A DNA stretch of 64,000 nucleotides from Lotus japonicus (taxonomy: Eukaryota; Streptophyta; Magnoliopsida; Fabales; Fabaceae). The stretch covers positions 32,481,021 through 32,545,020 of the forward strand of contig NC_080044.1 in the NCBI RefSeq assembly GCF_012489685.1, written 5' to 3'. This document shows positions 10,407-22,900 of this stretch, piece by piece (position 1 is the stretch's first letter; every line of letters starts with the position of its first letter). Under the pieces are notes generated by a model. That model made no database searches. It was not told the origin of the DNA and saw only the letters and a program-made list of their open reading frames with translations. A program made the translations under genes and the position numbers.

Positions 10407-12733
10407 CTGACAATGGCCGTACAACCGCCAAAACACAAACACCAGGCGCAAGGGTCAACTCAAAGAATTACATAAATAATATACGGGGATAAATACTTAG
10501 GTTCTATAGGCTTATAATATCATTGTAAGTAGTATATCCTCCAATGAAACATAAATGACAATTTAACAATTATCAAGTAAGATAACAAATATCAATCACA
10601 TTTGACAACTAGGTCAACATGTATGATGAGATGTAATGACATGCTTAGGAACAAAAATGCTCCGGATAGATGGGCACCATCGAGTCAGTCCTAACACCGG
10701 CCTAGTGTTTAACCATTTTCGCTCGGGCGTCTCTTACACCAAACAAATGTAGTCAGATCAGCCGTAACCCGTAGGTCTGCCATTTCCGTCTGCTACTGAG
10801 AAACACCTTGGTGTTCTTATGTGGAAATCTAGGTCTTAAGAACATTTTGGAATCCACCGAGGTCGGCGTCCCACCGTGTATAAACCTCAATATGTATGAA
10901 TGATGCAATATGATTAGCCAAACAACGTCGCTGACCTTACCCGTCACATCGTCACATATTCTAGCTAACTTATTGTCTCTAAAAAGAATACCCTAAGTTA
11001 AATGTCGATTCTGCGACAAAAGACAATAAATTATAAAAAGAGTGCAATCACCCTTGATGACTTCTTGAGTCATCTGACTCATCCAATTTCGATGGTCGAA
11101 AACTGCTCAGCGAGCGAAAGACTACCAATGTACTTGGAAACTTGTAGTTCCCTGGCTTATCTTTTAGATAGCCAAACAAATAAACTGCTCATCGAGCAAA
11201 AGAGTATAACATACTCAGAAACTTATTAGTTTCCCAAAAACTTGGATTCGGCGACACTTCTCATTTTCCAAAACTAATATCCAAACCCTAAGCTTTCATC
11301 TGAGACTGTTATCTTTATTTAAAGGGTTCAGAGGTTGTTTAATGTCTTATGAATTTTCTTGGTAAAATAGTTTCCATTTAGGTTTGTCTCTAATCTTATG
11401 AGTTTAAAAGATCTCATCATCCCAAGTAACTCCCAGAGAAGGTCTCGATCCACTAAAATAATAACAGGGCTCGAACCTCAGTTCGTCCCGTCAAACTTTC
11501 CCAAATTCTCATCATGAGTATGGCATAATCGCTCGTGTTCCTCACTCTGACGTTCAACAGATATATGTATAATTGCATAACCAAATGGCACAATCAAACA
11601 GTCATGGTACATATATCAACACATCCTAAGATTAGCCATTTAGCACATAGCATGTGAATCAATCAACAACAATCAAAGCGATAAGTAAATCCCAATCAAT
11701 AATGTCAACCGAAGCCTCGGAAAAGGGAGACACAGGTCTCAATTAGTTCACTCGACCGAAGCCTCTAGAAAACATTTCCCAGTCAATCACACTCAAGTGC
11801 ATAAACAATAAATCAAGTCGAATTCGTCGAAACCTAAAGCATTAGCTAGTATTCAGTGAGTAGCCCTCACCTCTAGTTCCTCCAGTGCGTTCCTGCAGGG
11901 TTCCTTCACGATCCTCTCCTTCCGCTCCAAGGAATTCTTCAAACGAACCTTTGAACAAAATCACAGAATTCAATCACAACAAGTCAGAGCTAACCAAACA
12001 ATAATTACTGACTTTATACAAAGCATCATAAGCTCCAGAGTACGATAACCTAACGCGACACGACGAGTTTTCGCAAAAGAGAAAATTTTCCTCCCCCTTG
12101 GAGGTGCTCTCGGTTGTGCACTATTTTTAGTGTACCGACGCTTTTTCTTCGATCAAACTTGATTCCTAAGTTATCATTAGTCGTAACTAAGGTGAATTAA
12201 AGCTCGGAAAAAATTATCATCGAAAACTGAAGCAGGGGTATTTTGGTCAGTGTTTTTAGCTCAGAAATTCAAAATTGGAATTTCGAAAAAAAAATTGGAT
12301 GGAGTTGTCACTAGTGATGTTTATGAAAACTAATCCTACTGGCACTAAGCTCAGTCGAGAGTTTTCAGTCCAAAGAGCGAAACTTTAGTTGAAAAATGGG
12401 TATTTGAGCAGAATTGAAGCTCTCTGACAATTCGGCAAGATTCGGCGAAATGTAATCCGCTAAACATGCTCTTGGGTTAGTAGAGAAGATGTTTTGACAG
12501 AGAAATCAAGTTATTTGGACAGTTTTACAAAAAGCTCAAAACTTTGAGCACAGAAAGACAGAGAAAAACGACAGAATTTACGATCAGAGGTAAGGAATAG
12601 CATCAGTACCTTGAGGCCTACGCGTAGCAACGAACGGGGCAACGATCAGACAAGAATCGGCGAAAAACTTCTTATCCCTTTCTCTCCTCTTGCTCGCAGT
12701 TTGCTGGTGGTGTTGGGGTTCAAAATTTGATTT

Positions 12734-12753
12734 CTCACCTATAAATAGGTGAG
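12734..12753 (-). promoter_or_regulatory. TATA box inside a 9-bp inverted repeat (LTR A6)
   Basis: Arms CTCACCTAT and ATAGGTGAG flank two bases, so a TATAAATA/TATTTATA box can be read on both strands. The position matches the promoter of the sister copies, about 150 bp from the GACGCCGGAAAAATC block. Confidence 0.5.
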
Positions 12754-12904
12754 GGAAAATGCGGGAAAATGATTATTTCGCGATTCCGATTTTTCCTGCG
12801 CATTCCTCTGTGAATTCTAAGATCGATTCTGGCGACATAATTCCAGAACCCGAAACAGGTTTCTTGGACTTAAAGCAAACGATCCAAAGTCGGTATGGGT
12901 CGAC

Positions 12905-14161
12905 TGATAAGCGTATAATTGATGAAATTTATGTGTGTCTTTATAAACTTCATTATATACATATTTGTGCTTAATTGTTATCACTTAGTCATGTTCTTAC
13001 CATTAGTGCTTAATTGGATTATTCATAGAAAAGTGCTTAATTCTACACTTTTAGTTTCTGTGACTGTTTTGCTAGAACAAGTTGAATCTAGAGCTACAAA
13101 TATTCAAATAGGGCGAATAATATATCGTTGGAAAGCTAACTCGAAGCCCTACAACGTTCATGTTCAGAAAAATTCGAGAACACGCTTCTAAAATGGTCAG
13201 AATTTCCTTGCAAAGTTACTGTCGCTAATCCTGCGAGTATGGAATAGTCTACACCAAAATGATAATATTTTGGGCTACAGAACTCCGAATTAGGATCCAA
13301 TCGAAGGCCCGCGAAGCTGACTTAAAGATCTAAAACTCTCACGTTTACCTCAATTGAAGATTCAGACTTCTTGTGAGACCCTCGAATGCCTGAGTGTTCA
13401 GCAGCTTACTCTTTTATGTGGGCCCGATTTTGTGAAGATTTAGAAAAGATTTAGATAACAAGGATTGTTACTTGATGAACAAGTTTATTTATTAGTATAA
13501 ATAAGTGAGGCTTAGGCTTTTGTTAGACCACCACCTCACCACCATACCACCTCATCTCACCATAACCTCCTCCTCCTCCTTTCTCTCTCATCTTTTCTAG
13601 TATGAGTTGCTAAACTCCATAGTTAATTAGTTTTAGGATTTTTAATATTCTTGTGTTTGCAAACTTGAGGTTCTGTTCTTAATGCGAATTCTTCCTTTAT
13701 TAATTCTCTTCATCTATTTTCATGAAAATATGGTTTGCTTAATTCCGTAGGTTTAGGAATAAGAGTTGATGCATGCTCACTTAGTTCATGTTAGTTCGTA
13801 ACTGTTTCTTAATCGCTTAGTTTAGGAAACTGTGAATTAATTTTTGCTTAGTTAATTATTTCTCACGAACTAGGGAATTGATAAGGAAGAATTAATCTTT
13901 TGTAACCAATGAAGGTTTGTTGCACTTGAATGTTATAATCCGATGACTAACGCTTTCTTTCTTCTGTCTAATCTATTTAATTATTGCTTTGTTACCTTCT
14001 ACCTAATCAATCAAAACCCCCCTTTTTATTTGCTTTTGTTTTACTCTAATATCAATTAATAATTTATCAAGTCCTTGTGAGAACGATCTTGGTGTTCAAC
14101 ACCTTGTACTGCATTCAAAGAAAAAATACTTTGACACGCACCTGCGACAGTGCGTTCGTCA
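12905..14161 (+). mobile_element. Solo LTR (TGATAAGCG..GTTCGTCA)
   Basis: This 1,257-bp block starts TGATAAGCGT and ends CGTTCGTCA. It is flanked by perfect 5-bp duplications TCGAC at 12900-12904 and 14162-14166. It lies inside LTR A6, whose sequence resumes on the right. A TATAAATAAG box is at 13496-13505. The style of the ends suggests a Gypsy-type element, but the lineage is not determined. No internal region is present. Confidence 0.85.
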
Positions 14162-14462
14162 TCGACTTAACCCGAAAAAACTACTTTCGTTGGATAAGAA
14201 AACTTCCTTCTGAAGAAAGATTAGAAACATCGAAAGAAATCGGTACACACGTGTGGAATCTTCGTTTGAAGCTCCAAATAGAAAAAGTCTTCATCGACAG
14301 TTTATTTTAAGGTTCTTGAGCTATCAGGGGTTTAGTTTCGGCAAACTTCCGTGAATTGGAATCGGACGTTCGTATATTCCAGGGTTTCGTGTCGAAACAC
14401 TTGTCATGGAAAAGAATAAGAGAAATTCTTATATTCCTCTGAAAATTTTTGGAATTAGTTTC

Positions 14463-14840
14463 TGGACTGGGCGGGACATAAAGAAGATTATGTCCCGCCC
14501 AAAATGAACAATAAGCCTTTGAAGCTAGCCATGGCGGGAAGTGCGACACAACGAGCTTCATTGCCCTCCCTTAGATGATGGGTCCACAAGCCAGCTGGAA
14601 GATTCCTTTGGATTTGTCTTATATGTACAGGGATTTGGGCCCTGATTGTCAGGCCCAAATATAGTAAAGGTCCATGTCATGACCACCCCCTCTATAAAAG
14701 GGGAGGTCATCCACTTGTACGAAACCAAATTTTTCAGCATTAATGAGAATATTCCTTTTATGGTAGTTTTGCTATTTTAGTGCTCTGCTAGGGTTTACTT
14801 TTTGTCTTTCTCTTACGTAAGCTTGCCCTAGTACAGAACA
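14463..14840 (+). mobile_element. Short 378-bp solo LTR in A6
   Basis: The block begins TGGACTGGGCGGG and ends CTAGTACAGAACA, with perfect 5-bp duplications GTTTC at 14458-14462 and 14841-14845. Removing it restores the family-A LTR. A TATAAAAG box lies at 14693-14700 within an imperfect inverted repeat (GACC.CCCC to GGGG.GGTC, 14681-14708). A strong hairpin lies at its left end. Small size and no coding fit a TRIM-type or short Copia LTR left by recombination. Confidence 0.82.
14469..14500. repeat. Hairpin with perfect 13-bp arms
   Basis: Arms GGGCGGGACATAA and TTATGTCCCGCCC are separated by a six-base AGAAGA loop, six bases inside the left end of the short solo LTR. The structure is far longer than terminal LTR inverted repeats usually are. 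Confidence 0.9.
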
Positions 14841-15705
14841 GTTTCTATAGTGACTTAAGAGTAAATTAGTCGTTTACTAACGCTCTTGCCCTAGGCATAA
14901 GCGAATAAGACTCGCGCTATAACTTATATCGATTCTAATACTATTCTTAGCCTTTTCCTGAACTTTCTCCTTCATAAATTCATTCCATTTGATAACCACT
15001 TGTTCAGGTTTCCTTCACGTTACATTGAACCTAATCGTGAATAGGAATTTCATTAATTTATTCAAAGCTTAAAAACGTGGGTCTCACAGTTGACCCTTTC
15101 ATGCCTTGTTTGTGGTAGGGCGGTCGGCAAACTACCAGGCCATGACAGGTGGTGTTGTGAGTAGCTGTTGTGTTGCGGGGAGAAGGTGATTGTGCTGACC
15201 TACGGGAAAACTTCCTCAAGAGTGAGTAGATCAACTTGAGAGCCTTTGGTTGATCATTAAATGACTTGTAAGAGTGGTGTTGGATGTAAGGCTAGAGCCT
15301 CAGGTAGAGAAGCTTACTTTTATTGGTTAAATATTGCAAGAAAATTGTATGAGTTTATATTTGGATTTTCCGATGCATTGCTTTCGTGCGACTATTTGGT
15401 GCGGAAAACATAGGGAGTATATCGGATATGAGGAGTCATTGCATTTTGGATTTATTTGTCGAACCAAACTCTATATTGTTGTACTTCTTATGTTATGGAC
15501 ATTCGTTGCTACCTCCGGGTGCTTGCCTTATCAAGGCTAGATATATGATTACTTATGGGCTGGTGTATGCATGGTAGGTTTTGGAAATGTTTTGAAAAGA
15601 GAAAAAATAAAAAATATACCCATATTTGTGAACCCTTAGTGAAAATCATTAGACATTTTCTGGAGCAAGGTTAATATCCTAACCCCTAGAAGTTGGAGCG
15701 TTACA

Positions 15706-16849
15706 AGTATGGATAACGGTTCTCTCTTCTATTGGTCTAATGATTATTGGGCGATGCTTTCTACAGGCCATACTTATGTTCCTTGGCCATACTTATGTTC
15801 CTTGAACGATATGGAATATGATCGTTGAGTTCCCTAAAAAGTCAAAGACATAAGATCTTTTTAGAGAAATTTGTGCATTTCATGGTAAAGCACTCAAGAA
15901 CGTTGTTATTACTCAAAATATAAGATTAGAGAAATATGAATCTAAAGTTTGAACTTTACACTTTTGAGTCAGAAACCTTGGTGAAAATCTAAGTCTAAGG
16001 TTCACCGGAACCTAAATTTCACGAGTTATCACCCGATAGCTCAGTGGTTTTCTAATTTTTTTTGGCAAACATTACTATTTGGAACCACATTTTTTACACC
16101 GACCGCATGTGAGATCAAACACTCCAGTTAAGAAAAAGAACTCATACGCCCAAGACTTGATCCAAGTCCTATATTTTGGATCCATTTATTTGTGCAGAAA
16201 ACACATGGTGCAATTTCCCACGTAAATAATATAATTCAAAATTATAAAAAATATTTTTCATAAATATTAATTTTTTTTTTTGAAAAAATAGCTCTGTCTA
16301 TAATTAACATATTTAATATTTAAACATGTTATTTAGTTTCATTTCATTATTATTTTTTTACAAGTTTTGATCGACAATTAATATTACAACTAATTTAACA
16401 CTTTAATTATATGTATGAGAAGTTATATAAGAGAAATTTTATAATTAATGCTTAACACAATTAATAACATAATTAGTTATTAATAACTAATTAACATCAT
16501 GCTTAATACAAATTAATAACTAATTAACACCTACAAAAATTAACTAATTAACACTATGCTTAATACAAATTTAAAGTTAATTTTACTATGTAAACAAACG
16601 TAGATTTTTGTATTTAATAGTTAATATTTAATCATTTTAATTACCTTTTAAATAATTTTCCTGAACTTATTGCTAATAACTAATGCTTTCAATAAGTAGT
16701 TATAATTTTGTATTATAAATAAGTAGTTTTAAATTCATTAACTGATATAATTACTAGTATACAATAGTAATTGTTTAAAATAAATAAATTTTAGTAAGAG
16801 TAAATACCATTAAAATTAATTCTAAAAAATGTATAAAATTTACTGGATC
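15706..16849. other. AT-rich intergenic DNA upstream of the defensin-like gene
   Basis: I see no gene here. The stretch around 16027-16140 contains ATAGCTCAGTGG, like a tRNA/SINE A box, but no convincing B box. Between about 16440 and 16575, related TAATAACTAATTAACA and ATGCTTAATACAAAT words recur several times, as in decayed short tandem repeats. The rest is poly-A/T-rich. Confidence 0.5.
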
Positions 16850-16857
16850 TATAAATA
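16850..16857 (+). promoter_or_regulatory. TATA box of the defensin-like gene
   Basis: TATAAATA lies 68 bp upstream of the start codon at 16918, a suitable distance for a short 5' leader. Confidence 0.55.
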
Positions 16858-16917
16858 GCTCATAAAAAACAATACAAATATATCCAAGAAACACACTTGA
16901 CAAAAAAATTCACTCTA

Positions 16918-17376
16918 ATGACGAGCCACCTCAAAAACTCATTTAATTTCTTTGCCTTCTTAATTTTAGTTTTTCTGGGTTAGTCTTTCTTTTATTATTT
17001 TTATGATGCTAAAATATATATGATTTGAATTCCCACTAACCATTTTCTTTATTATATAGTGCAATTAACAGTGGAAGGAGAAATATTATGCTCACAAATT
17101 GTGGGTAAATGTCAATCCAAGAAAGCATGTTCGGAGTATTGTATGTTTTTTTTGGGGGAGAAGTTCAAAGCGGGGTTTTGTGATGTCTTTAACGTATGCA
17201 GCTGTGTTTTTGATTGTGGTCCCCCACCACCAGGACGTCCAAGGATGTGCGGCATAGAATTGGGACTTTGCAGTGCTCGTTGCAAGTCAAATTGTGCTAC
17301 AAATTATAATCATGGTCAGGGGTATTGTGATGCTAAATACGGTCCCAACTTGTGTATTTGCAAATATAAATGTTGA
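16918..17376 (+). CDS. Secreted defensin-like protein with two tandem cysteine domains
   Basis: There are two exons, 16918-16978 and 17060-17376, separated by an 81-bp GT-AG intron. Exon 1 codes for a hydrophobic signal peptide (MTSHLKNSFNFFAFLILVFL). Splicing is needed because the exon-1 frame stops at once in the intron. An intron just after the signal peptide is typical of plant defensin-like and nodule cysteine-rich genes. The mature part has 16 cysteines in two groups of eight, joined by a GPPPPGRPR linker. Spacings are C6C5C3C12C5C1C3C and C6C3C3C10C8C1C3C. Each group ends in the CxC pattern of the CS-alpha-beta fold, which suggests four disulfides per domain. Such proteins act outside the cell in defence, pollen or nodule signalling. 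Which of these applies here cannot be told. There are no internal stops. Confidence 0.85.
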
Positions 17377-19390
17377 GGTTGAATTTCAAATTTGAACCTA
17401 CAAACTCCTAGTTGCATTGGATAAACCAAGACAATAGTGTTGCAAGTATTTTCACAATATAATTGTGGAAGCGAAATGAATCTAATCCTACTTCAAACGT
17501 ATTTAGGTGGCATTTAGTAATATTTTTCAAACTTGTCTTTTTTTAATGAGTTGTGCTAAAGTATTAAACAAATTTTACGAATGAATTAATATTTAGGGAA
17601 AGAGTTTGACACCATTATCGAATCTACAGTTTAATATCTATGTACGTACTAACAATGTAATTTTTTTTTATACAAACATCAAGTCCAAGTTCACTATTTT
17701 GCTTCATCACAAATAAATTAAAATAATAAAATATCAAAAAGAAACATGACAAATATTAGATGTCTATGTAGAATTCGTTACACTATCAATACATATAAAT
17801 TAAATTTTTAATCTACATGACCTACATATGATTGTCTAAAAAATTATAAATACGTGAGAAAACAAAAATAATGTTGGTTCATTTTCATACCTCATTCTCT
17901 TCCTTGTTATTTTTCCCACCTTTTCTTCTTATCTCTCATTTTCCTATCACAATATTCATCATATCTTTCACTTACCCTTCTATTCTTATATCTTAATATG
18001 TAGAGCTGGTGCATGTATGAATTATTTTCCAACAAAAGAATAAAAGGAGAGAAAATGTAAAAGATAATTATGGGAATAAAAGTTTATTTATTTGAAAAAT
18101 TAACTTAAAAATATTCATTAAGTATTTTATATAACGATGTGTCGTAAATAATAGTTTAAAGATTTAATGAACATCATGAATGTAAAACTTATTTACACTG
18201 ACATTATATACTTTGGCTTAAATATGCTTTAGATCCCTAAAAATGTAAAGGGAATCAAATTGGATTCCTGAAAATTTCTTTTTTGAAATATAATCCTTGG
18301 AATTTTTAAATCAAATTAGGTGCAAAGTGTGTTTCAAACTTTCAATCTTATGTGCCCCGAATTTTTCCTTGTCATCATTTCCACGTAGTTTTTTTATTTT
18401 TCATGTAAGCTAAAATAATTTTTCAATTCTAAATCTAATATTAGATTTTCCAATATTGAGGGCCTGTTTATTTGCAGTTTTTAAAATAGTTTTCACTTTT
18501 TGAAAACCTGTTTGATACAACATGTTTTCAAAATCTGTTGTAACTTTCTTTCGTTTGTTTGGAGTTTGTTTAGGCGAGAGGACTTTGTTTGGTTTTTCTT
18601 CTTTTGCTAGGTTTTGCAAGTAAAAGGACTTCGATCTATACATTTTCATCATTCAATAAATACTTTTTGAAAAAAAAAATTACCAAATTTTTTGCATCTT
18701 TTAACACCAATGTTTTTTATCCAATTGATTCTTTGTCAGTTCCTTTATGATATACATTGCATTTGTTTAAAATTATAAAAAATGATTTACCTTTTATAAA
18801 AAAAGATTCTTATTTAGAAATATTAAAAAAAAGATATGCTAATTTGTGTTTGGTTGAACTAACAAAAAAATAATTTTTATTTTGCCTCTCTTATATCACA
18901 ATAGCTTTTATTAATAAGCTGATCAACGTAGCTTATTCACATGATCCGTTTTCAAAATTTTAAAACATAATGCCTATTGTAAAAGCTGGGACACCTAAAA
19001 GTTTTAAAAATTATGATGTAATTAAATATACTACTTTTTCAAAGAAAAAACTGCAACAAATGCCTCTCATAATCATAATCTAATCAAACACTAAACAGAG
19101 ACAAAGTAAATACTAAATACCAAGAGAATGCTGTCAGGAATATACTAGATGCTGCCAAAACATCGTGCAAGGAAACTTAAAAGAAGAAAACAAGAATGTA
19201 GATAAAGCGATAAACTACTAAAAGAAGACATTTACATACTACCACTTTGTCAGAGTTTACCTCGGACTGTACCTGGCAGAAATTGCCAGGAAACTCTTAA
19301 AAGATCACATGTTCTCTAGATTCCACCTCTAAGATAAGCAAGACTACTACTCCATATTCCATAACTTATTAATCTTTTGATTTTGATTTT
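17377..19390. other. AT-rich intergenic DNA between the defensin-like and syntaxin genes
   Basis: No ORF is convincing here. A segment from about 18220 to 18420 (GGCTTAAATATGCTTTAGATCCCT and following) looks like a decayed dispersed legume repeat, with mixed similarity to Mutator-type ends. The remainder has many A/T runs and no recognisable domain on either strand. Confidence 0.4.
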
Positions 19391-19537
19391 GAAAAATGCT
19401 ATAACACTTACTTTTACACTTTCCAAAATGCTCCACTCAAAATTGTCTCACTTCAAATTTAGTAGGACTCACATAAATTTCAACCACTAAAAAAGCGCTG
19501 AAAAAAAGTGTTACCGTGAGTGTTGCTTGCATTTCTC
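19391..19537. mobile_element. MITE-like element with degenerate terminal inverted repeats
   Basis: The left end GAAAAATGCTATAACACTTAC is mirrored on the right by the complement of GTGAGTGTTGCTTGCATTTC, with a few mismatches. The block is about 147 bp and has no coding. It lies downstream of the syntaxin gene. The target duplication is unclear. Confidence 0.4.
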
Positions 19538-19998
19538 ATCACATTTTCAGTTATGGACAGAGGGACGAACAAGATCACTCAGCATGAAAATAACAAAGTA
19601 AAAATATTAATTACTCACTTTCCATACACTGCCTTCAACCTACCTTCAAACCTGAAGCTTTAAGCTTAGTAAATGAATGCTAGTTAAAAAAGAAAACAGA
19701 TTGTCATAAATCAAGGTCTTGCTCAAGAAGAGTCAGCCCAGCCAATTTTAGTGTTGCATTTACAAGTTGAGGGAAAATAAAAGAATTATTATATTTTGAT
19801 ATTAAAGAAACCAGAAGAGAACTTACACCATAAGTCCCGACACATCCTTAGAACCCCAAACACCAACTCAAGAACATTAACACCCCACAACAAAATAACC
19901 ATACGCTTATGGAATTACCACATGCACTGAAATCAGATATATCTGCTGCTCTTTTTATAAATGGATTTGCTCCATAACAGAATGATGACAACCTTTGA

Positions 19999-22900
19999 CT
20001 AAGCAGCAAGAACTATGATCACGATGAGAAGCACAATCCCAAATATCACCAAAAGCAAGCATGCCTTAAAAAGAGAAAAAGCAAACAAAAGATTAACAAA
20101 GGAAAATATGCTAAGCTTTAAAAGGAAAACAAGTAAAAAGATGTGACGAAAGATCAAGATGGTAGACAAAAACCACGATCAAAGCCTTTTTCTACCAAGT
20201 GGGATCAGAAACTTGCAAAAAGTAATACGGCTGCAGTAAGAAAATTTATATATTACCAAAGATGAATTTGATCTTTGTGTTTTTGAAGCTTTTGCAAGTT
20301 GAGATTTTGCTTGTGCAGTTGCTGCATGTGAGTTTTCAATGTTGGACCCAATATCATCTGCAAAATGAAAATTTGAGATATCACATAACATGCACAGGTA
20401 CAGAAAAATAAATGAAGAAAGCAATAAAAAGATGCAAGTAACCAGTAAAAACTAAAGAGGACGAAGTAAGTTACCAATCATGGCTCCTTGCTCATGGACA
20501 AGCACAGCAAGATCTTTGAAAATCTCATTAACTTCACCAATTTGCTGCTGTATTTCATGAATGCCTTGCTCCCTTTCCTCAATGATAGCCTCATTGAAGG
20601 CAATCTCATTATCCAAGAATAAAACCTCCTGCCTGCAGAATCAATAATGGAAGAGCTGAAGTACTACGATAATATAATATGCTGAATTTGAAAAGTATCC
20701 TTTCGTGATTGCATAAAAGAAAAATTCAGTTGGTCATCTAATTCAGTGACATATAGGAGATTCCTGCCATTGATTGTATGATCAACTCCATTGCACCACT
20801 TATTAATTGAAAAGAAATAATACAGAGCTTTTGGCATTAATTCATTTCAGCGTAGCAATACTTTGAACATGAATATGCAAGGGCTGAGGGTACTGCGGTC
20901 TGCATGCAACAGGTTGAATTAGATAGAAAATATATTCTTAAAAAATATGATATAGTCTCGTCTTGCGTGGTTTGAGCATCAGCATGTATGGAGAAAAACC
21001 ATAAAAGCACTGGTAAGAAGGGGTGACCAAATGAAAGGAATGGAGGATGGTCAAATAGTTAGATATAGAGATACCAAGAAAACTATAAGCCAAGCGACTA
21101 AAAGATATTTAGAGGTAAATGGTTATTTGAACTTAATACATGACAGGACATTATGGTATGTGGGCTCCATGTAGCTAACCCCACTTAGTGGGAAAAGGCT
21201 TGGTTGTTGTACTTTGAGTCACGTTCAATTTTCCATCAAATTTAACAAACCAGCATGGATCAATTTGTGATGTCAACTCCATTGAACTACCAAAAAGAAA
21301 AATGAAATTAATTAAGTTTTGGCATTAACATGTTTTGGCCTAAGATATAGATTTTCAAATTACTAAAACTAATATTTGACCTAGGATTACATTTCAAGTG
21401 CAGTTTGACAGACCATATACCATTTTCAATTTATGATAATACCCCCAAATTTCAGAGTGGGCAGAATCTCTTATCAGAAACAATGCAATAATCTCATGTA
21501 AATGAATCCGTAAATCATTGATTATCATCAGTAATATATGAGAAATCACCTCCTGGATTCCACAAGAAGGGCGCGCTGCTCTGGAGTTTTATCAGAACCA
21601 ATATCTACTTCGCTAGCTGTATAGCTGCAAGATAAAAAGAAAAGCCTATGTTATAACCCTTGTACGCAAAAGTAATCATAATCATAATTATTAACAACAA
21701 AGCACTGACTGAATCTAAAAAATGCAAAATTAATCATAAAAATACAAGTGCATACAAATCAAACTGTAGAATTCTATAATAGACTACGCTCCATGTTAAG
21801 AGTCAGTTCACATTTTACCAAAGTCACACAACCTAAAACAAAGAAAGGCACAGTCTTTCCCCTTCACTTTTACAAACTACAATAACAATTGATAAATCAC
21901 CTCGAAGGAAGAACAGCTTGTGGAACAAAAGGGGTATAGGCCGTTTCCCTCTCAGCTGCAAGACGCTGTGCCTTCTGAAACTCTTTCAGCACTGCCTGAA
22001 AATCTTTCGCAAGTTTAGCATCTGCTATCTTCTTGCTTGCCTGAAAACACGAGAATATTTTGTCAAGGTAAGGACACTGAAGGTCATGATACCATAAAAT
22101 ACTTCATACAATTTACAATATATTATATAACTAAGTCTATAAAAAACCTTTGCAGTATTTACTAAAATAGAATGCAAACAATTACAACATTAACAAATCA
22201 GTAAAAGGGAAAGCAAGAATTCCAGTAGAAAAATATACAGTTTTGAAAGAAGTTAATGCATTTCAGAATCCGATCAATATAAAGTCTGAGACCATATAAA
22301 CTTCTTTGATTATCCAAATAAAGCACATAACAAGATAAAGGTCCAAACTTACATTAACTTCAACATGGTGATCGATGTCACTAGCTTGCTTAAGTTTAGC
22401 TGATGTATCCTTCACCAATTGCCCAATATGTAGTCTTGTCTTGTGACTGCAAGATGGAAAAATAACATGGTAAGAGCCTAGAGGTAGAAGTCACATAAGG
22501 TTTTTGTTGTCCACAATGTTTAGAATTAATCGACTAAATTAAGACTTCATATACAAAGGGCATAGGATAGGACTGAAGTTTGTGAGGCCGAGGCCGAAAA
22601 AAGTTATCTTCTTATCATGAGCGCCACCGGCATCCAGCAAGTTTCTTTTTATACATGAGATTATAAGTAAAGGGGGCATTCATCATATACTCTAAAACAC
22701 AGCATGTCCTGTTCCTACCATAAAAACTTAGGATATTTACTACTACAGCTTAATCACAACTAAATAAGCAACCAGAGGGCCCCAATCAAAGTATTCACAA
22801 CAGAATTATCCGGCAACTGACTCTGACGAGTGAAAGCACAGTGGCAATTACAGTAGAGATTCTCTCTAAAATAACAAAACAATCAAAGCAATGGAACGCG

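Larger units (their letters stand above)
9285..15088 (-). mobile_element. Family-A solo LTR, copy A6
   Basis: On the minus strand it starts TGTGAGACCCACG at 15088 and ends GGGTGTTACA at 9285. Perfect 5-bp duplications GTTGA lie at 9280-9284 and 15089-15093. Without the two LTRs inserted in it (12905-14161 and 14463-14840) it is about 4.2 kb. There is no internal region, primer site or second LTR, so it is a solo LTR. A TATA motif in an inverted repeat lies at 12734-12753. An ORF-like block lies at 9771-10406. Confidence 0.88.
9072..15705 (+). mobile_element. Family-A LTR copy A7, two pieces around A6
   Basis: The left piece is 9072-9284 and the right piece 15089-15705. They are separated by solo LTR A6 and its GTTGA duplication. 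The right piece resembles the end of A3 near 58220-58747 (GGGCGGTCGGC, a GGGAGTATATCGGAT block) and ends GCGTTACA at 15705, a degraded form of GGGTGTTACA. The left piece resembles the CTGATC..TCGTGCCC region of A1 near 7365-7430. It is the most decayed and probably oldest member of the stack. Confidence 0.6.

Noticed and set aside
14457..14846. 7-bp duplication AGTTTCT around the short insertion, suggesting a DNA transposon
   Set aside because: A shift of one base gives TG..CA ends with a 5-bp GTTTC duplication, the standard LTR pattern, and a promoter in the right place.
16027..16140. tRNA-like or SINE promoter (ATAGCTCAGTGG)
   Set aside because: Only an A-box-like word is present. The B-box candidate is imperfect, the spacing is unusual, and no cloverleaf or terminal duplication could be found.
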